From DATARH01 sp036489765 (GTDB taxonomy: Bacteria > Pseudomonadota > Alphaproteobacteria > ATCC43930 > CGMCC-115725): a stretch of 64,000 bases of DNA. The notes beneath the pieces were generated by a model that did not search any database, was not told the origin of the DNA, and saw only the letters and a program-made list of their open reading frames with translations. Location of the stretch: contig DASXFE010000122.1 of the NCBI GenBank assembly GCA_036489765.1, forward strand, positions 34,967-98,966, written 5' to 3'. Below, piece after piece: positions 43,431 through 52,736 of the stretch (position 1 is its first letter; each line of letters opens with the position of its first letter). Both the position numbers and the translations under genes were made by a program.

Positions 43431-44942
43431 CTAGAATTGGAAGTAGATGAATTCGCTGGCCCGCCCGCAATAGACCACGGCAACGACGGCGATGACCGCC
43501 GTCGCATAGGCCCAGCGCGGCGACAGGCGCCAGCGTAATGCCAGCATGGGCAGCGGCAGCCGATCTGCCCGTCGCGGCGGCGGCAGCGTGCCGTAGCGCG
43601 AGAAGAACTCTTGCGTGTTCGGCAGCAGCCACACCGCCGGGAGCAGCACGGCGACCCATTTCCAGGCGTCGAGCCAGCGCGGCGCCCCTTCGCCGAGCAC
43701 GCCGACGACGCCGGGCAGCCCGCTACCGGGCAGCCAGCCATGCCATCCCGCAAGGCTCGTGAGGATCGTCACGGTCGCCGGCCAGCCATTGGCGCGGAAC
43801 GGCACCCACGCCACCGCGACGCAGACAAAGGTCAACAGGCCGCAGGCCAGCGTGCCCACCACCGACGGCGCCCGGCCGCGCGCTCCGGCGAGCGCCCGCC
43901 AGCCGTGGTTGATCACCAGATAGACGCCGTGGAGCCCGCCCCAGAGCACGAAATTCCATCCCGCGCCGTGCCACAGCCCGCCGATCAGCATCGTAACCAT
44001 CACATTGACGTAACGCCGCGTCGGGCCGCGCCGATTACCCCCGAGCGGGATATAAAGATAATCGCGCAGAAAGCGCGACAGCGTCATGTGCCAGCGGCGC
44101 CAGAACTCGATGATGCTGGTCGCCTTGTAGGGCGAATGGAAATTGAGGGGCAACTGCACGCCGATCATTCGCGCGAGCCCGATCGCCATGTCGCTGTAGC
44201 CGGAAAAGTCGAAATAGAGCTGCAGCGTGTAGGCCAGCACCGCGCCCCACGCCTCGGCGCCGCTCGGCACCATCCCGTGCGCGGCGCCATCGAAGACGTG
44301 ACCCACATAGCGCGACAACGCGTCCGCGATCACCGTCTTCTTGAACAGGCCGATCGCGAAATAGGACAGCCCGAGCGCCAGCCGCCGCGCCGAAAAGCGC
44401 ACGATGTCGGCCCGGTCGAGCTGCGGCATCAGCTCCTTGTGGTGGAGGATCGGCCCGGCGATCAGGTGTGGGAAGTAGCTGACGAACAGCAGGTAGTGGA
44501 CGAATTTGTAGTCGCGCGCCTCGCCGCGCGCGGTATCCACCAGAAAGGCGATCTGCGTCAGCGTGAAGAACGAGATGCCGAGCGGGAGCGCGACCGAGGG
44601 GACCGGCCACGATCGACCGAAGATCCCATCCGCCGAGGCGACGAGAAATCCGGCGTATTTGAAATAGCCGAGCAACGCCAGATCGCCCGCCACCGCGAGC
44701 AGTAGCAACCGGTGCCGTCTTGGCTGGGCGCTGCGCGCGATGACGATCCCGCTGGTGAAATTCCACAACACCGAGATCAGCAGCAGCACCAGATAGGGCG
44801 CGTACCACCAGCCGTAAAAGAACAGCGAAGCGGCGGCGAGCCAGCCCATCGCCAGCCGATGCGACCGGCGCCCGAGCGCGAAAAACACCGCCAGGACGAT
44901 CGGCAAAAACAGAAACAGAAACTCGTAGCTGTTGAACAGCAA
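43431..44942 (-). CDS. MBOAT-family membrane O-acyltransferase (AlgI/DltB-like)
   Basis: The 503-residue polytopic protein has about ten membrane segments. It opens with LFNSYEFLFLFLPIVLAVFF, as AlgI-type proteins do. Family motifs are YFDFSGYSDMAIGLARMIGV, NFHSPYKATSIIEFWRRWHM and the catalytic His in LIGGLWHGAGWNFVLWGGLH. It moves acyl groups from the cytoplasm to the outside for transfer to a surface polymer. The SGNH-like partner follows at once. No alginate or teichoic acid genes lie here, so the pair is an orphan acyl-transfer unit. Confidence 0.94.
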   Translation of the reverse strand: MLFNSYEFLFLFLPIVLAVFFALGRRSHRLAMGWLAAASLFFYGWWYAPYLVLLLISVLWNFTSGIVIARSAQPRRHRLLLLAVAGDLALLGYFKYAGFLVASADGIFGRSWPVPSVALPLGISFFTLTQIAFLVDTARGEARDYKFVHYLLFVSYFPHLIAGPILHHKELMPQLDRADIVRFSARRLALGLSYFAIGLFKKTVIADALSRYVGHVFDGAAHGMVPSGAEAWGAVLAYTLQLYFDFSGYSDMAIGLARMIGVQLPLNFHSPYKATSIIEFWRRWHMTLSRFLRDYLYIPLGGNRRGPTRRYVNVMVTMLIGGLWHGAGWNFVLWGGLHGVYLVINHGWRALAGARGRAPSVVGTLACGLLTFVCVAVAWVPFRANGWPATVTILTSLAGWHGWLPGSGLPGVVGVLGEGAPRWLDAWKWVAVLLPAVWLLPNTQEFFSRYGTLPPPRRADRLPLPMLALRWRLSPRWAYATAVIAVVAVVYCGRASEFIYFQF

Positions 44943-45054
44943 CGCGGATGCCCCCGACCCCTGAGAGCACCTCTTAAGCCAAATCGCCCGGGGTGGGAAT
45001 GACCGGCCGTCGCCGGTCGCCAGTGGTGCGCGCGGTTGGCATAGTGGCCCGGTG

Positions 45055-45723
45055 ATGCCCGACCTCTTGCCCAGGCGCTTTTCGGACTGGTTCGCGGCGC
45101 GCGGCTGGACCCCGCATCGGCATCAGCGCGATATGCTCGCGACCGCGCGGGCGGGCCGCTCCGCCCTCACCGCGCCCACCGGTGGCGGCAAGACGCTTGC
45201 CGGGTTTCTGCCGAGCCTCGTCGAGCTCTTCGAGCGGCCGAGCGAAGGGCTGCACACGCTCTATCTCTCGCCCCTCAAGGCGCTGGTGGTCGATATCCAC
45301 CGCAATCTCGAACGCCCGGTCGCCGAGCTCGGCCTCCCGATCTGCGCCGAGACCCGCGCGGGCGACACGCCCGCACTCAAACGCCAGCGGCAGCGCGACC
45401 ACGCGCCGCAAATGCTGATGACGACGCCGGAATCGCTGGCGCTGCTGTTCTCCTATCCCGACGCCGCTGCGATGTTTGCCGGGCTCGGCGTGGTCGTTAT
45501 TGACGAGTTGCACGCCCTCATCGGCACCAAGCGTGGCGACCTTCTGGCGCTGGGCCTCGCGCGCGTCCGCCGGCTCGCGCCGAAGGCACGCCATGTCGGT
45601 CTGTCGGCGGCGGCGGCGTCGCCCGACGAGTTGCGGGCCTATCCCGGCCGCGATATCCACCTGATCGCCCGCGGCGGCAGGATCACCCGCCTGCCGCGGG
45701 ATGAGAAAGTCCTCAGGCGTTGA
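45055..45723 (+). pseudogene. Truncated Lhr-like/ligase-associated DEXH helicase
   Basis: Only the first 222 residues of a helicase of about 800 residues remain. Present are the Q-region FAARGWTPHRHQRDMLATA, Walker A APTGGGKTLAGFLPSL, LYLSPLKALVVDIHRNL, TTPESLALLFS and Walker B VVVIDELHALIGTKRGD. Motif III reads GLSAAAASP, where SAT is normal. After that the frame drifts (RGGRITRLPRDEK) and stops at 45721-45723 under the end of the VOC gene. The second RecA domain and C-terminal regions are gone, so it cannot unwind DNA. The ligase-associated partners (ligase, exonuclease, phosphoesterase) are not in the window. Confidence 0.82.
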
Positions 45724-46264
45724 TCAGCGTCAATTCGTCGAGGTTGAGCTTTCCCTGGCGGATGCGCTCGACGAGCTCGTCCGGGTCGAAATCGATGCCG
45801 ACCGGGTTCTTGTCGGTCGTCGAACGGTTCCGCATGTAGTCCTGCCCTTCCCGGGCGGTGCGGAAATTGTCGATCAGCAATTCGACCTGGTTGCGATCCG
45901 GGTCGTAGTAATACATCGACGTCGTCATCCCGTGGTTGACGCAGCGATGCGGGCGGATGCCCTGGCCCTTCAGCTCGACATAGTGGTCGGCCAGCGCCTC
46001 GGGGCCGGCGAAGGTGAACGCGACGTGGTGGAGGCCGACCTCGCCGCCCGCGCGGGCGGTCTTGCCTTCGGAGGGCGCCTTGTCGGCGAGCGGCCCGGGA
46101 TCGACAAAGGCGACCCGGTGGTGCTCGTCGTCATAGCTGATAAAGGCGATGAACTTGTTCTCGTAGAGGAGCTCAGCGCCGAGCACGGCGCAATACCACT
46201 CGACCATCTCCGGCCGGCGGTTGGTCTGCAGCACCAGATGCGACAGCTTTGACGGGGACCCCAT
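45713..46264 (-). CDS. VOC-family dioxygenase-like protein
   Basis: This vicinal-oxygen-chelate protein has 183 residues. The metal ligands are likely His in KLSHLVLQTNRRPEM, His in VGLHHVAFTFAG and Glu in DRNQVELLIDNF, the set of bleomycin-resistance/extradiol-type folds. The tail from residue 135 (QDYMRNRSTTDKNPVGIDFD) recalls biphenyl-diol dioxygenase-like proteins, which often carry this sequence. Ring cleavage is possible but not shown. It is convergent with the helicase remnant; the stops overlap by 11 bases. Confidence 0.85.
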   Translation of the reverse strand: MGSPSKLSHLVLQTNRRPEMVEWYCAVLGAELLYENKFIAFISYDDEHHRVAFVDPGPLADKAPSEGKTARAGGEVGLHHVAFTFAGPEALADHYVELKGQGIRPHRCVNHGMTTSMYYYDPDRNQVELLIDNFRTAREGQDYMRNRSTTDKNPVGIDFDPDELVERIRQGKLNLDELTLINA

Positions 46265-46365
46265 GATCGCCTCCTATAGGCGGTAGAATTTGGTGCGGGA
46301 TCGGTGCGCCCGATCGCCGCGGAAGTCAATATCTCGCGACAACCGGGATTGGGGGAGCCTCGCCG

Positions 46366-47415
46366 ATGGACCACGCCGAGATCGCCAGCCGCGACTTCTT
46401 CTTTGTCGGCGGAGAATACGCCGGGTCGCCGGGCGAAGAGCGCATGCACGGGCAGATGCACGTCGAGGTCTTCGTGCCGCGCCGGCCGCGGCGTCCTTAT
46501 CCGATCGTCATGTTCCACGGCGCCGGGCAGACCGCAACCAACTGGCTCGGCACCCCCGACGGCCGCATCGGGTGGGCCGACCATTTCGTGGGCGAAGGCT
46601 ATACGGTCTACGTCGTCGACCAGCCGGCGCGGGGCCGCTCGGCCTGGCAGCCCGGCATCGACGGCGAGATGATGACGTTCAACGCGCCGCAGCAGGAATG
46701 GCTGTTTACCGCTTCCGCCGCCGATCCGCGCTGGCCGCAGGCGAGGCGGCACACGCAATGGCCGGGAGCGGGACATCGCGGCGACCCGGTGTTCGATGCC
46801 TTCCAGGCGACGCAGGTGCCCTTCCTGAAAGACCAGGTCGAGATCCAGCGGCTCGCACAGGCAGCGGGTGCGGCGCTGCTCGACCGGATCGGCCCGGCGA
46901 TCCTGATGACGCATTCGCAAAGCGGCACGTTCGGATGGATTATCGCGGAGGCGCGCCCCAGCCTGGTCAAGGCGGTCGTGGCGCTGGAGCCGGCCGGGCC
47001 CCCGCTCGAGAACACGATCCTCTTCGGCGGCCAGGGCCGGGTCTGGGGCGTCGCCGATCTGCCGCTGAGTTACGACCCGCCGGCGAAATCACCCGAAACG
47101 CTCGACGTCGAGCAGCAGGAGGTGCCCGACCACCCCGATCTCGCGCGCTGCTGGGTGCAGAAATCGCCGTCGCGCCGCCTCGTCAACCTCGCCGACAAGC
47201 CGGTGCTGATCCTGACCGGCGAGGCGTCTTATCACGCGGTCTACGACCATTGCACGGCGCGGTACCTCAGCGACGCCGGCGTGCCGGTGACTTTTATCCG
47301 CCTCGAAGACCGCGGCATCCGCGGCAACGGGCACATGCTGATGCTCGAAAAGAACAGCCTCGAGATCGCCGCGCTCGTCGCCGACTGGCTCAAAGATGCG
47401 GCGCCCGCCAGCTAG
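46366..47415 (+). CDS. Esterase-713-like alpha/beta hydrolase
   Basis: The product has 349 residues. PIVMFHGAGQTATNWLGTPD is the oxyanion region and YTVYVVDQPARGRSAW follows. The nucleophile elbow is ILMTHSQSGTFGWII (Ser in HSQSG, as in Alcaligenes esterase 713). The acid is likely Glu or Asp in VVALEPAGPP, and His in IRGNGHMLMLEKNS is the general base. The triad is thus intact. No signal peptide is seen, although the original esterase is exported. Its stop overlaps the stop of the convergent cyanovirin-like gene by two bases. Confidence 0.87.
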   Translation: MDHAEIASRDFFFVGGEYAGSPGEERMHGQMHVEVFVPRRPRRPYPIVMFHGAGQTATNWLGTPDGRIGWADHFVGEGYTVYVVDQPARGRSAWQPGIDGEMMTFNAPQQEWLFTASAADPRWPQARRHTQWPGAGHRGDPVFDAFQATQVPFLKDQVEIQRLAQAAGAALLDRIGPAILMTHSQSGTFGWIIAEARPSLVKAVVALEPAGPPLENTILFGGQGRVWGVADLPLSYDPPAKSPETLDVEQQEVPDHPDLARCWVQKSPSRRLVNLADKPVLILTGEASYHAVYDHCTARYLSDAGVPVTFIRLEDRGIRGNGHMLMLEKNSLEIAALVADWLKDAAPAS

Positions 47416-47876
47416 CGCATATTGCAGTTGAGCTGGCCGTTGTTGTTGCCGATATCGCCGACGCAGCGGTTGACGTTCGCGAGCGAAGTGCGCTGCATCC
47501 GGCCGTTCATCGCCTTGCAACTGGCGACGAGCGTATTGCCGTTGAGGCCGATGTTGCTGCAGCTCTGCTGATACGACCCCCCGGGCAGCGGTCGCGCCGG
47601 GCCGCCGGGAAATGGCGCTCCCGCGCCGTAATGGCAACGCAGCCGGCCGTCGACATTGGCGATATCACCGACGCAACGGTCGACATCGGGGAGCTGGGAT
47701 TGCCGAAAGCTTCCGTCGCGCTGCCGGCATACCGCGGTCAGGCGGCCGCGATAAACGCTCGCCTCGGGGCAGGTCTGCAAATATGAGCCGCGCGGCAGGC
47801 GTTGCGCCTGTGCGTGCGGCATCAGCAATACAAGCAACGCCGCGGCCAGCGCCGCCGTCCTCAACAGGATCGCCAT
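47412..47876 (-). CDS. Exported cyanovirin-N homology (CVNH) protein, two tandem repeats
   Basis: The product has 154 residues with signal peptide MAILLRTAALAAALLVLLMP ... AQA. The mature part has two related repeats. The first is GSYLQTC, LTAVCRQRDGSF, DVDRCVGDIANVDGRLRC. The second is GSYQQSC, LVASCKAMNGRM, NVNRCVGDIGNNNGQLNC. GSY-x2-SC, the Asn/Asp-Gly turns and NRCVGDI-x-N-x-G-x-L-x-C are the hallmarks of CVNH domains, which bind oligomannose in cyanovirin-N. Each repeat has four cysteines. The linker is Pro/Gly-rich. Sugar binding is inferred from the fold only. Confidence 0.85.
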   Translation of the reverse strand: MAILLRTAALAAALLVLLMPHAQAQRLPRGSYLQTCPEASVYRGRLTAVCRQRDGSFRQSQLPDVDRCVGDIANVDGRLRCHYGAGAPFPGGPARPLPGGSYQQSCSNIGLNGNTLVASCKAMNGRMQRTSLANVNRCVGDIGNNNGQLNCNMR

Positions 47877-48012
47877 CTATCGCCTCCATCGTACTCTGGT
47901 GCGACGAGTTTAGGGGTGATCGACCCCGCCGGAAATTGTTCTATGGTGGTCGGATGCCCGGCACGGAGAAGTGACCCCATGCAACAGAGGCGGCGACGAT
48001 GAGGCGGGCGAC

Positions 48013-48783
48013 ATGAGCGACGCGATGCTCGACACCGTGGTCCGCGCCGCGCTCGCTGCCGGCGACGCGATCATGCGCGTCTACGCCGAGCCGTTCGAGG
48101 TCATGCAGAAGAGCGATCAAACGCCGGTCACCGAGGCCGACCTCGCCTCCGAGCGGGTCATCGTCAAGATGTTGAGCGACGCCTTTCCCGACATCCCGAT
48201 CGTCTCCGAGGAGACCGCGCCCGAAGACGGGTTCAGGCCGCCGGCCGCGCGATTCTGGTGCGTCGACCCGCTCGACGGCACCAAGGAATTCGTCGCCAAG
48301 AACGGCGAGTTCGCGGTGTGCATCGGCCTTATAGAGGACGGCTGCCCGGTGCTTGGCGTCGTCCACGGACCGGCGATCGCGACGACCTATGCAGCGAACG
48401 GTCCCGGCACCGCGATCCGTATCAAGGACGGCGGCGCGGCGGAAAGGATCAGCGCGCGGGCCCCGTCACCGGAGGGGCTCGCGGTGATCCACAGCCGCAC
48501 CAACAACAACAGCCGCCGTCTCGCCGAGTATTTCCAGGGCCGCTCGATCCTCGAGCGAATCAGTTGCGGCAGCGCGCTCAAATTCGGCGTGCTGGCGGCC
48601 GGCGAGGCCGACCTCTACCCGCGGTTCGGCACGACGATGGAATGGGACACGGCCGCCGGACAGGCGATCCTCGAGGCCGCAGGCGGCAGCGTCGTTCGCG
48701 TCGAAGGCGGCCCGCTCGCCTACGCCAAGTATGACCTCAAGAACGACGCCTTCCTCGCCTGGGGCCGTAAGCCGGCGTGGTGA
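48013..48783 (+). CDS. cysQ: Inositol-monophosphatase-family phosphatase (CysQ-like)
   Basis: This Mg2+-dependent phosphatase has 256 residues. KSDQTPVTEADLASE, IVSEETAPEDG, CVDPLDGTKEFVAKNGEF (the central metal motif) and RFGTTMEWDTAAGQAILEAA are present. The KEF after DGT favours 3'(2'),5'-bisphosphate nucleotidase (CysQ), which clears PAP during sulfate assimilation and sulfation; HisN-type histidinol phosphatase is the main alternative. The start at the ATG at 48013 gives the natural N-terminus SDAMLDTVVRAALAAG. It is a single gene, 112 bases before hpnN. Confidence 0.88.
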   Translation: MSDAMLDTVVRAALAAGDAIMRVYAEPFEVMQKSDQTPVTEADLASERVIVKMLSDAFPDIPIVSEETAPEDGFRPPAARFWCVDPLDGTKEFVAKNGEFAVCIGLIEDGCPVLGVVHGPAIATTYAANGPGTAIRIKDGGAAERISARAPSPEGLAVIHSRTNNNSRRLAEYFQGRSILERISCGSALKFGVLAAGEADLYPRFGTTMEWDTAAGQAILEAAGGSVVRVEGGPLAYAKYDLKNDAFLAWGRKPAW

Positions 48784-48894
48784 GGGTGGAGCGCTCCTAA
48801 CATCCGAGATTCTTTACGCTCCTTTCGCAACCCTCTCCCTGTTTCCAGCGTTTGACCACGATCCGCTTGGCAGCCGGGATGTGGCTCGCACCTG

Positions 48895-51543
48895 ATGTTG
48901 ACTTCGATCATTGCGGGGATCGTGACGCTGTGCGTTCGGTGGCGGCGTGCCGTAATCGTGGCCAGCGCAGTGGTGGGCCTCGCCTCGGCGATCTACGCTG
49001 CCGCTAATTTCTCGGTCAACACCGACACCGAGCGATTGCTGCCGTCCGATCTGCCGTGGCAGCAGCACCAGCTCGCCTACGCCCAGGTCTTCCCGCCGCA
49101 CCAGATCATCGCCGTCGTCGAGGCGCCGACGCCCGAGGCGACCGACATCGCGGCCCAGCGTCTCGTCGACAGCCTGCAGAAGCGCACCGATCTGTTCTAT
49201 GCCGTACTGCGGCCCGGCGGCGGCGAATTTACCGAGAAGAGCGCTCTCCTTTATCTGCCGACAGACCAGGTGAAGGGTACTGTCGGCCAGCTCGCCAAAG
49301 CCGGAAAGCCGATCGGACTGCTCGCGAGCGACCCCACCCTGCACGGGGTCATGGAGCTGATCTCGGCGGGCGCCGGGCTGGTGCAGCAGGGCCATCTCCC
49401 GGCGAGCGCAATGGCGACGCCGATCGCGATGCTGTCGGCGACGCTCGACCAGGTCCTGGCCGGCCACCATGCCGGCTTCTCGTGGCGCGGCCTCTTGACC
49501 GGCCAACCGTCGAGCCCGGCCGAGCTGCGCGAATTCGTCGAGATCGACCCGAAGCTCGATTTCAAGTCGGTGCAGCCCGGCCATGCCGCGACCGAGGCCA
49601 TTCACAAGGCCGTCGCCGATTTGCGGCTCGGCCCCGATCTCGGTGCGACGGTGCGGCTGACCGGGCGCGTGCCGATCAACGACGCCAATTTCTCGGCCCT
49701 CGGCGCCAGCGCGATCCCGGGCCTCGTCGGCACGATCGTCGCGGTGATGGTGATCCTGTGGCTGGCACTGCGGTCGGGACGGATCATCGCGGTCGTCATC
49801 GTCACACTCGCGGTCGGGTTTGCGATCACCGCCGCGGCCGGGATTTTGTTTGTCGGCGCGTTCAACCTGTTGTCGATTGCCTTCGCCGTGCTGTTTGTCG
49901 GGCTCGGCACCGATTTCGCGCTGCAATTTAGCGTGCGATACCGCGCCGAGCGGCACGAGCATCCTGAGATCACGAAGGCGCTGCACAGTGCGGCGGTACT
50001 GGTCGGCGGGCCGCTGGCGCTGGCGGCGGCGGGCACGACGGTCGGGTTCTTCTCGTTCCTGCCGACCGATTACCGCGGGGTCGCCGAGCTCGGCGAGATC
50101 GCCGGGATCGGGATGCTGATCGCCTTTTTCGTGACGATCACGCTGCTGCCGGCGCTGATCGCCTGGGTCAACCCGCCGCCCGAGCCCGACGCGCTCGGCT
50201 TTACCGGGCTGGCGCGAATGGACCGGTTCATGGGCCGGCACCGGATCGGCATCGTCGTCGGCACGATCGTCGTGATCCTGGCGGCGAGCCCGCTGCTCTT
50301 CCGCATCCGCTTCGATTTCGACCCTATCCACTTGCAAGACCCGAAAAATCCGGCGGTCGAGACCTATCGCGACCTGACGCACGTGCCCGAGCTCGGGATC
50401 AACGCGATCGACTACACCGCGTCGTCGGTCGCGGCGATTCCGAATGCCGAGCAGCGAGTGGCGAAACTGCCCGAGGTTGCCGGCACGCGGTCGGTCGACG
50501 ATCTGATCCCGCCCGACCAGGACCCGAAGCTGGCGGCGATCCGCGCGGCGGCGCCCGCGATCACCGACGCGATATCGCCGAAGCAGACCGCACCGGCGGC
50601 AAACGACGCCGATACGGTCAACGCGATCCGCCAGGCTGTCGCCGACCTCGAAAAACTCGCCGGCACGGCGCACGACGCCGACACCAGCGCCGCGTTCGGC
50701 CTCGCCCGCCGGCTCGAAAAGCTTGCCGAGGCCGATCCCGGCACGCGAAAAAGGGCGGCGGATGCCTTTGTGCTGCCGCTCAAGCGCGATCTCGAGCGGT
50801 TGCGCAACATGGTGCAGCCCGAGCCGGTGACCGTGGCGTCGCTGCCGCCGGCGATCGCGCGGGATTGGCTGAGCCCGGATGGCCGCGCCCGCATCGAGGT
50901 GATCCCGAAGGGCGACCCGAACGACATCAATGCGCTCGCCGGCTTCGCCGATGCGGTGCTCGCCGCGGTGCCCGAGGCGGCCGGCTCGCCGATCGCGCTG
51001 ACTCAATCCAAGCGGACCGTGCTCCACGCTTTCTACGAGGCCGGGGCGCTGGCGCTCGTCGCGATCGGGATCATCCTGTGGGTGACGCTGAGGCGGTTTA
51101 CCGATGTGCTGATGACGCTGGTGCCGCTGCTCGTCGCGGGGGCGATGACGCTCGAACTGATGGGGGCGATCGGCGCGCCGCTCAATTTTGCCAACGTGAT
51201 CGCACTGCCGCTGCTGCTCGGCGTCGGGGTCGCGTTCAAGATCTACTACATCATGGCCTGGCGGGCCGGGCAGACGAACCTGCTGCAATCGACTCTGACC
51301 CGCGCCGTCGTGTTCAGCGCCGCGACGACGGCGACCGCGTTCGGCAGCATGTGGCTGTCGAAGGACCCCGGCATGTCGAGCATGGGCGGCCTCATGGCCC
51401 TCGCGCTCGCCTGTACCCTCGCCGCCGCGGTTCTCTTCCAGCCGGCGCTGATGGGCCCCCCGCGCGACACCGCCTCCGACGTGCCGCCCGAGCTTCCGCA
51501 GATCGAGCACCACCCCGAAAAGCGACGCGAGGCGGCGGAATAA
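48895..51543 (+). CDS. hpnN: Hopanoid-associated RND transporter, HpnN type
   Basis: The 882-residue MMPL/RND inner-membrane protein has two repeats of one plus five membrane segments (first helix about residues 18-38; blocks about 275-425 and 705-850). The periplasmic loops are large; the second contains an Ala/Asp-rich coiled region (DTVNAIRQAVADLEKLAG). LFVGLGTDFALQFSVRYRAE and LLLGVGVAFKIYYIMAWRAG are the paired core motifs. HpnN carries hopanoids to the outer membrane. The next gene is bioB, and no squalene-hopene cyclase is in the window, so the hopanoid call rests on overall resemblance. Confidence 0.88.
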   Translation: MLTSIIAGIVTLCVRWRRAVIVASAVVGLASAIYAAANFSVNTDTERLLPSDLPWQQHQLAYAQVFPPHQIIAVVEAPTPEATDIAAQRLVDSLQKRTDLFYAVLRPGGGEFTEKSALLYLPTDQVKGTVGQLAKAGKPIGLLASDPTLHGVMELISAGAGLVQQGHLPASAMATPIAMLSATLDQVLAGHHAGFSWRGLLTGQPSSPAELREFVEIDPKLDFKSVQPGHAATEAIHKAVADLRLGPDLGATVRLTGRVPINDANFSALGASAIPGLVGTIVAVMVILWLALRSGRIIAVVIVTLAVGFAITAAAGILFVGAFNLLSIAFAVLFVGLGTDFALQFSVRYRAERHEHPEITKALHSAAVLVGGPLALAAAGTTVGFFSFLPTDYRGVAELGEIAGIGMLIAFFVTITLLPALIAWVNPPPEPDALGFTGLARMDRFMGRHRIGIVVGTIVVILAASPLLFRIRFDFDPIHLQDPKNPAVETYRDLTHVPELGINAIDYTASSVAAIPNAEQRVAKLPEVAGTRSVDDLIPPDQDPKLAAIRAAAPAITDAISPKQTAPAANDADTVNAIRQAVADLEKLAGTAHDADTSAAFGLARRLEKLAEADPGTRKRAADAFVLPLKRDLERLRNMVQPEPVTVASLPPAIARDWLSPDGRARIEVIPKGDPNDINALAGFADAVLAAVPEAAGSPIALTQSKRTVLHAFYEAGALALVAIGIILWVTLRRFTDVLMTLVPLLVAGAMTLELMGAIGAPLNFANVIALPLLLGVGVAFKIYYIMAWRAGQTNLLQSTLTRAVVFSAATTATAFGSMWLSKDPGMSSMGGLMALALACTLAAAVLFQPALMGPPRDTASDVPPELPQIEHHPEKRREAAE

Positions 51544-51602
51544 CGCGGAGCGCGGCGGAATTCGGCGTGGACCGGGCGTGTCGGCGGAGTACAACGGTCG
51601 TT

Positions 51603-52607
51603 ATGATCGACTCGACGATTCCGATGCCCGAAGAGACAATCCGCCACGACTGGACCGCGGCGGAGATCGAGGCGCTGCTGACGACACCGCTGCTCGATCT
51701 CCTCTACCGGGCGCAGACGGTGCATCGGCGTCACCAGGACGGCGGGGTGCAGCTCGCCAGCCTGCTCTCGATCAAGACCGGCGGCTGCCCGGAAGACTGC
51801 GCCTATTGCCCGCAAAGCGCCCATTACGCCCGTGCCACCGGCGTCTCGAGGGAGGCGCTGATGCCGGTCGAGACGGTGCTGGCGACGGCACGACGCACGC
51901 GCGACGCGGGCGCCACCCGGTTCTGCATGGGTGCGGCGTGGCGCGAGGCCCGCGACGGGCGCGAGTTCGACGACGTGCTCGCCATGGTGCGCGGTGTGCG
52001 GGCGCTCGGCATGGAGGCCTGCGCGACTCTCGGCATGCTCGCCCCGCACCAGGCGCGGCAGCTCGCCGAGGCCGGGCTCACCGCCTACAACCACAACCTC
52101 GACACCAGCCCCGAATTCTACGGCGAGATCATCTCGACGCGCGATTACGGCGAGCGGCTCGAAACTCTGGGCCACGTGCGCGACGCCGGGATCACCCTCT
52201 GCTGTGGCGGCATCATCGGCATGGGCGAGACCGTCGCCGACCGTGCCCGCCTCCTCGAAGTCCTGGCGACGATGGACCCCCACCCCGAAAGCGTGCCGAT
52301 CAACGCCCTCGTCGCGGTCAAGGGGACCCCGCTCGCCGGCCGGCCGCCCATTGACCCGCTCGACCTCGTCCGCATGGTCGCCGCCGCCCGCATCGCGATG
52401 CCGGGGGCGCGCGTCCGCCTCTCCGCCGGCCGCGCCCGTCTCAGCCGAGAAGCCCAAACCCTCTGCTTCATGGCCGGCGCCAACTCGATCTTCTACGGCG
52501 AAAAGCTTTTGACGACCGCCAATAACGACGCCGACAACGACCGCGCCCTGATCGCCGCGCTGGGGCTGGAGGTCGCAGCAATGGAGAGCGCCCAGGCGGC
52601 CGAGTGA
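51603..52607 (+). CDS. bioB: Biotin synthase
   Basis: This radical-SAM enzyme has 334 residues and inserts sulfur into dethiobiotin. The [4Fe-4S] cluster motif is CPEDCAYCPQSAHY (CxxxCxxC). YNHNLDTSPEFY and the GGIIGMGET region bind SAM and substrate. RLSAGRARLSREAQTLCFMA carries the Arg ligand of the [2Fe-2S] cluster, and GANSIFYGEKLLTT follows. It starts at the ATG at 51603, 59 bases after hpnN on the same strand. No other bio genes lie in the window, so the pathway is split on this chromosome. Confidence 0.96.
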   Translation: MIDSTIPMPEETIRHDWTAAEIEALLTTPLLDLLYRAQTVHRRHQDGGVQLASLLSIKTGGCPEDCAYCPQSAHYARATGVSREALMPVETVLATARRTRDAGATRFCMGAAWREARDGREFDDVLAMVRGVRALGMEACATLGMLAPHQARQLAEAGLTAYNHNLDTSPEFYGEIISTRDYGERLETLGHVRDAGITLCCGGIIGMGETVADRARLLEVLATMDPHPESVPINALVAVKGTPLAGRPPIDPLDLVRMVAAARIAMPGARVRLSAGRARLSREAQTLCFMAGANSIFYGEKLLTTANNDADNDRALIAALGLEVAAMESAQAAE

Positions 52608-52736
52608 CGGGGCCCTGCTTGGACCTGTTACGCCTGTTTCTATCAGCTTTTTAACAGGTCGCACGAAGCTCATCGTCATCGCGTACGTTCGCAGGAAGGT
52701 TGGCGTCGTGAGGAACGTAAGCAGAACAATGCGGCG

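Noticed and set aside
45001..45018. GACCGGC-CGTC-GCCGGTC hairpin between the MBOAT and helicase genes
   Set aside because: It is a short GC hairpin with no T-run and lies upstream of both genes; chance is likely at this GC content.
48814..51594. 926-codon open frame on the minus strand opposite hpnN
   Set aside because: It is the antisense shadow of a clear RND transporter; the composition is Arg/His/Asp-rich with no domain, as is normal opposite GC-rich genes.
52608..52736. Search for a small gene or RNA between bioB and mazF
   Set aside because: Only 129 bases, with no ribosome site, no conserved RNA fold and no coding bias seen.
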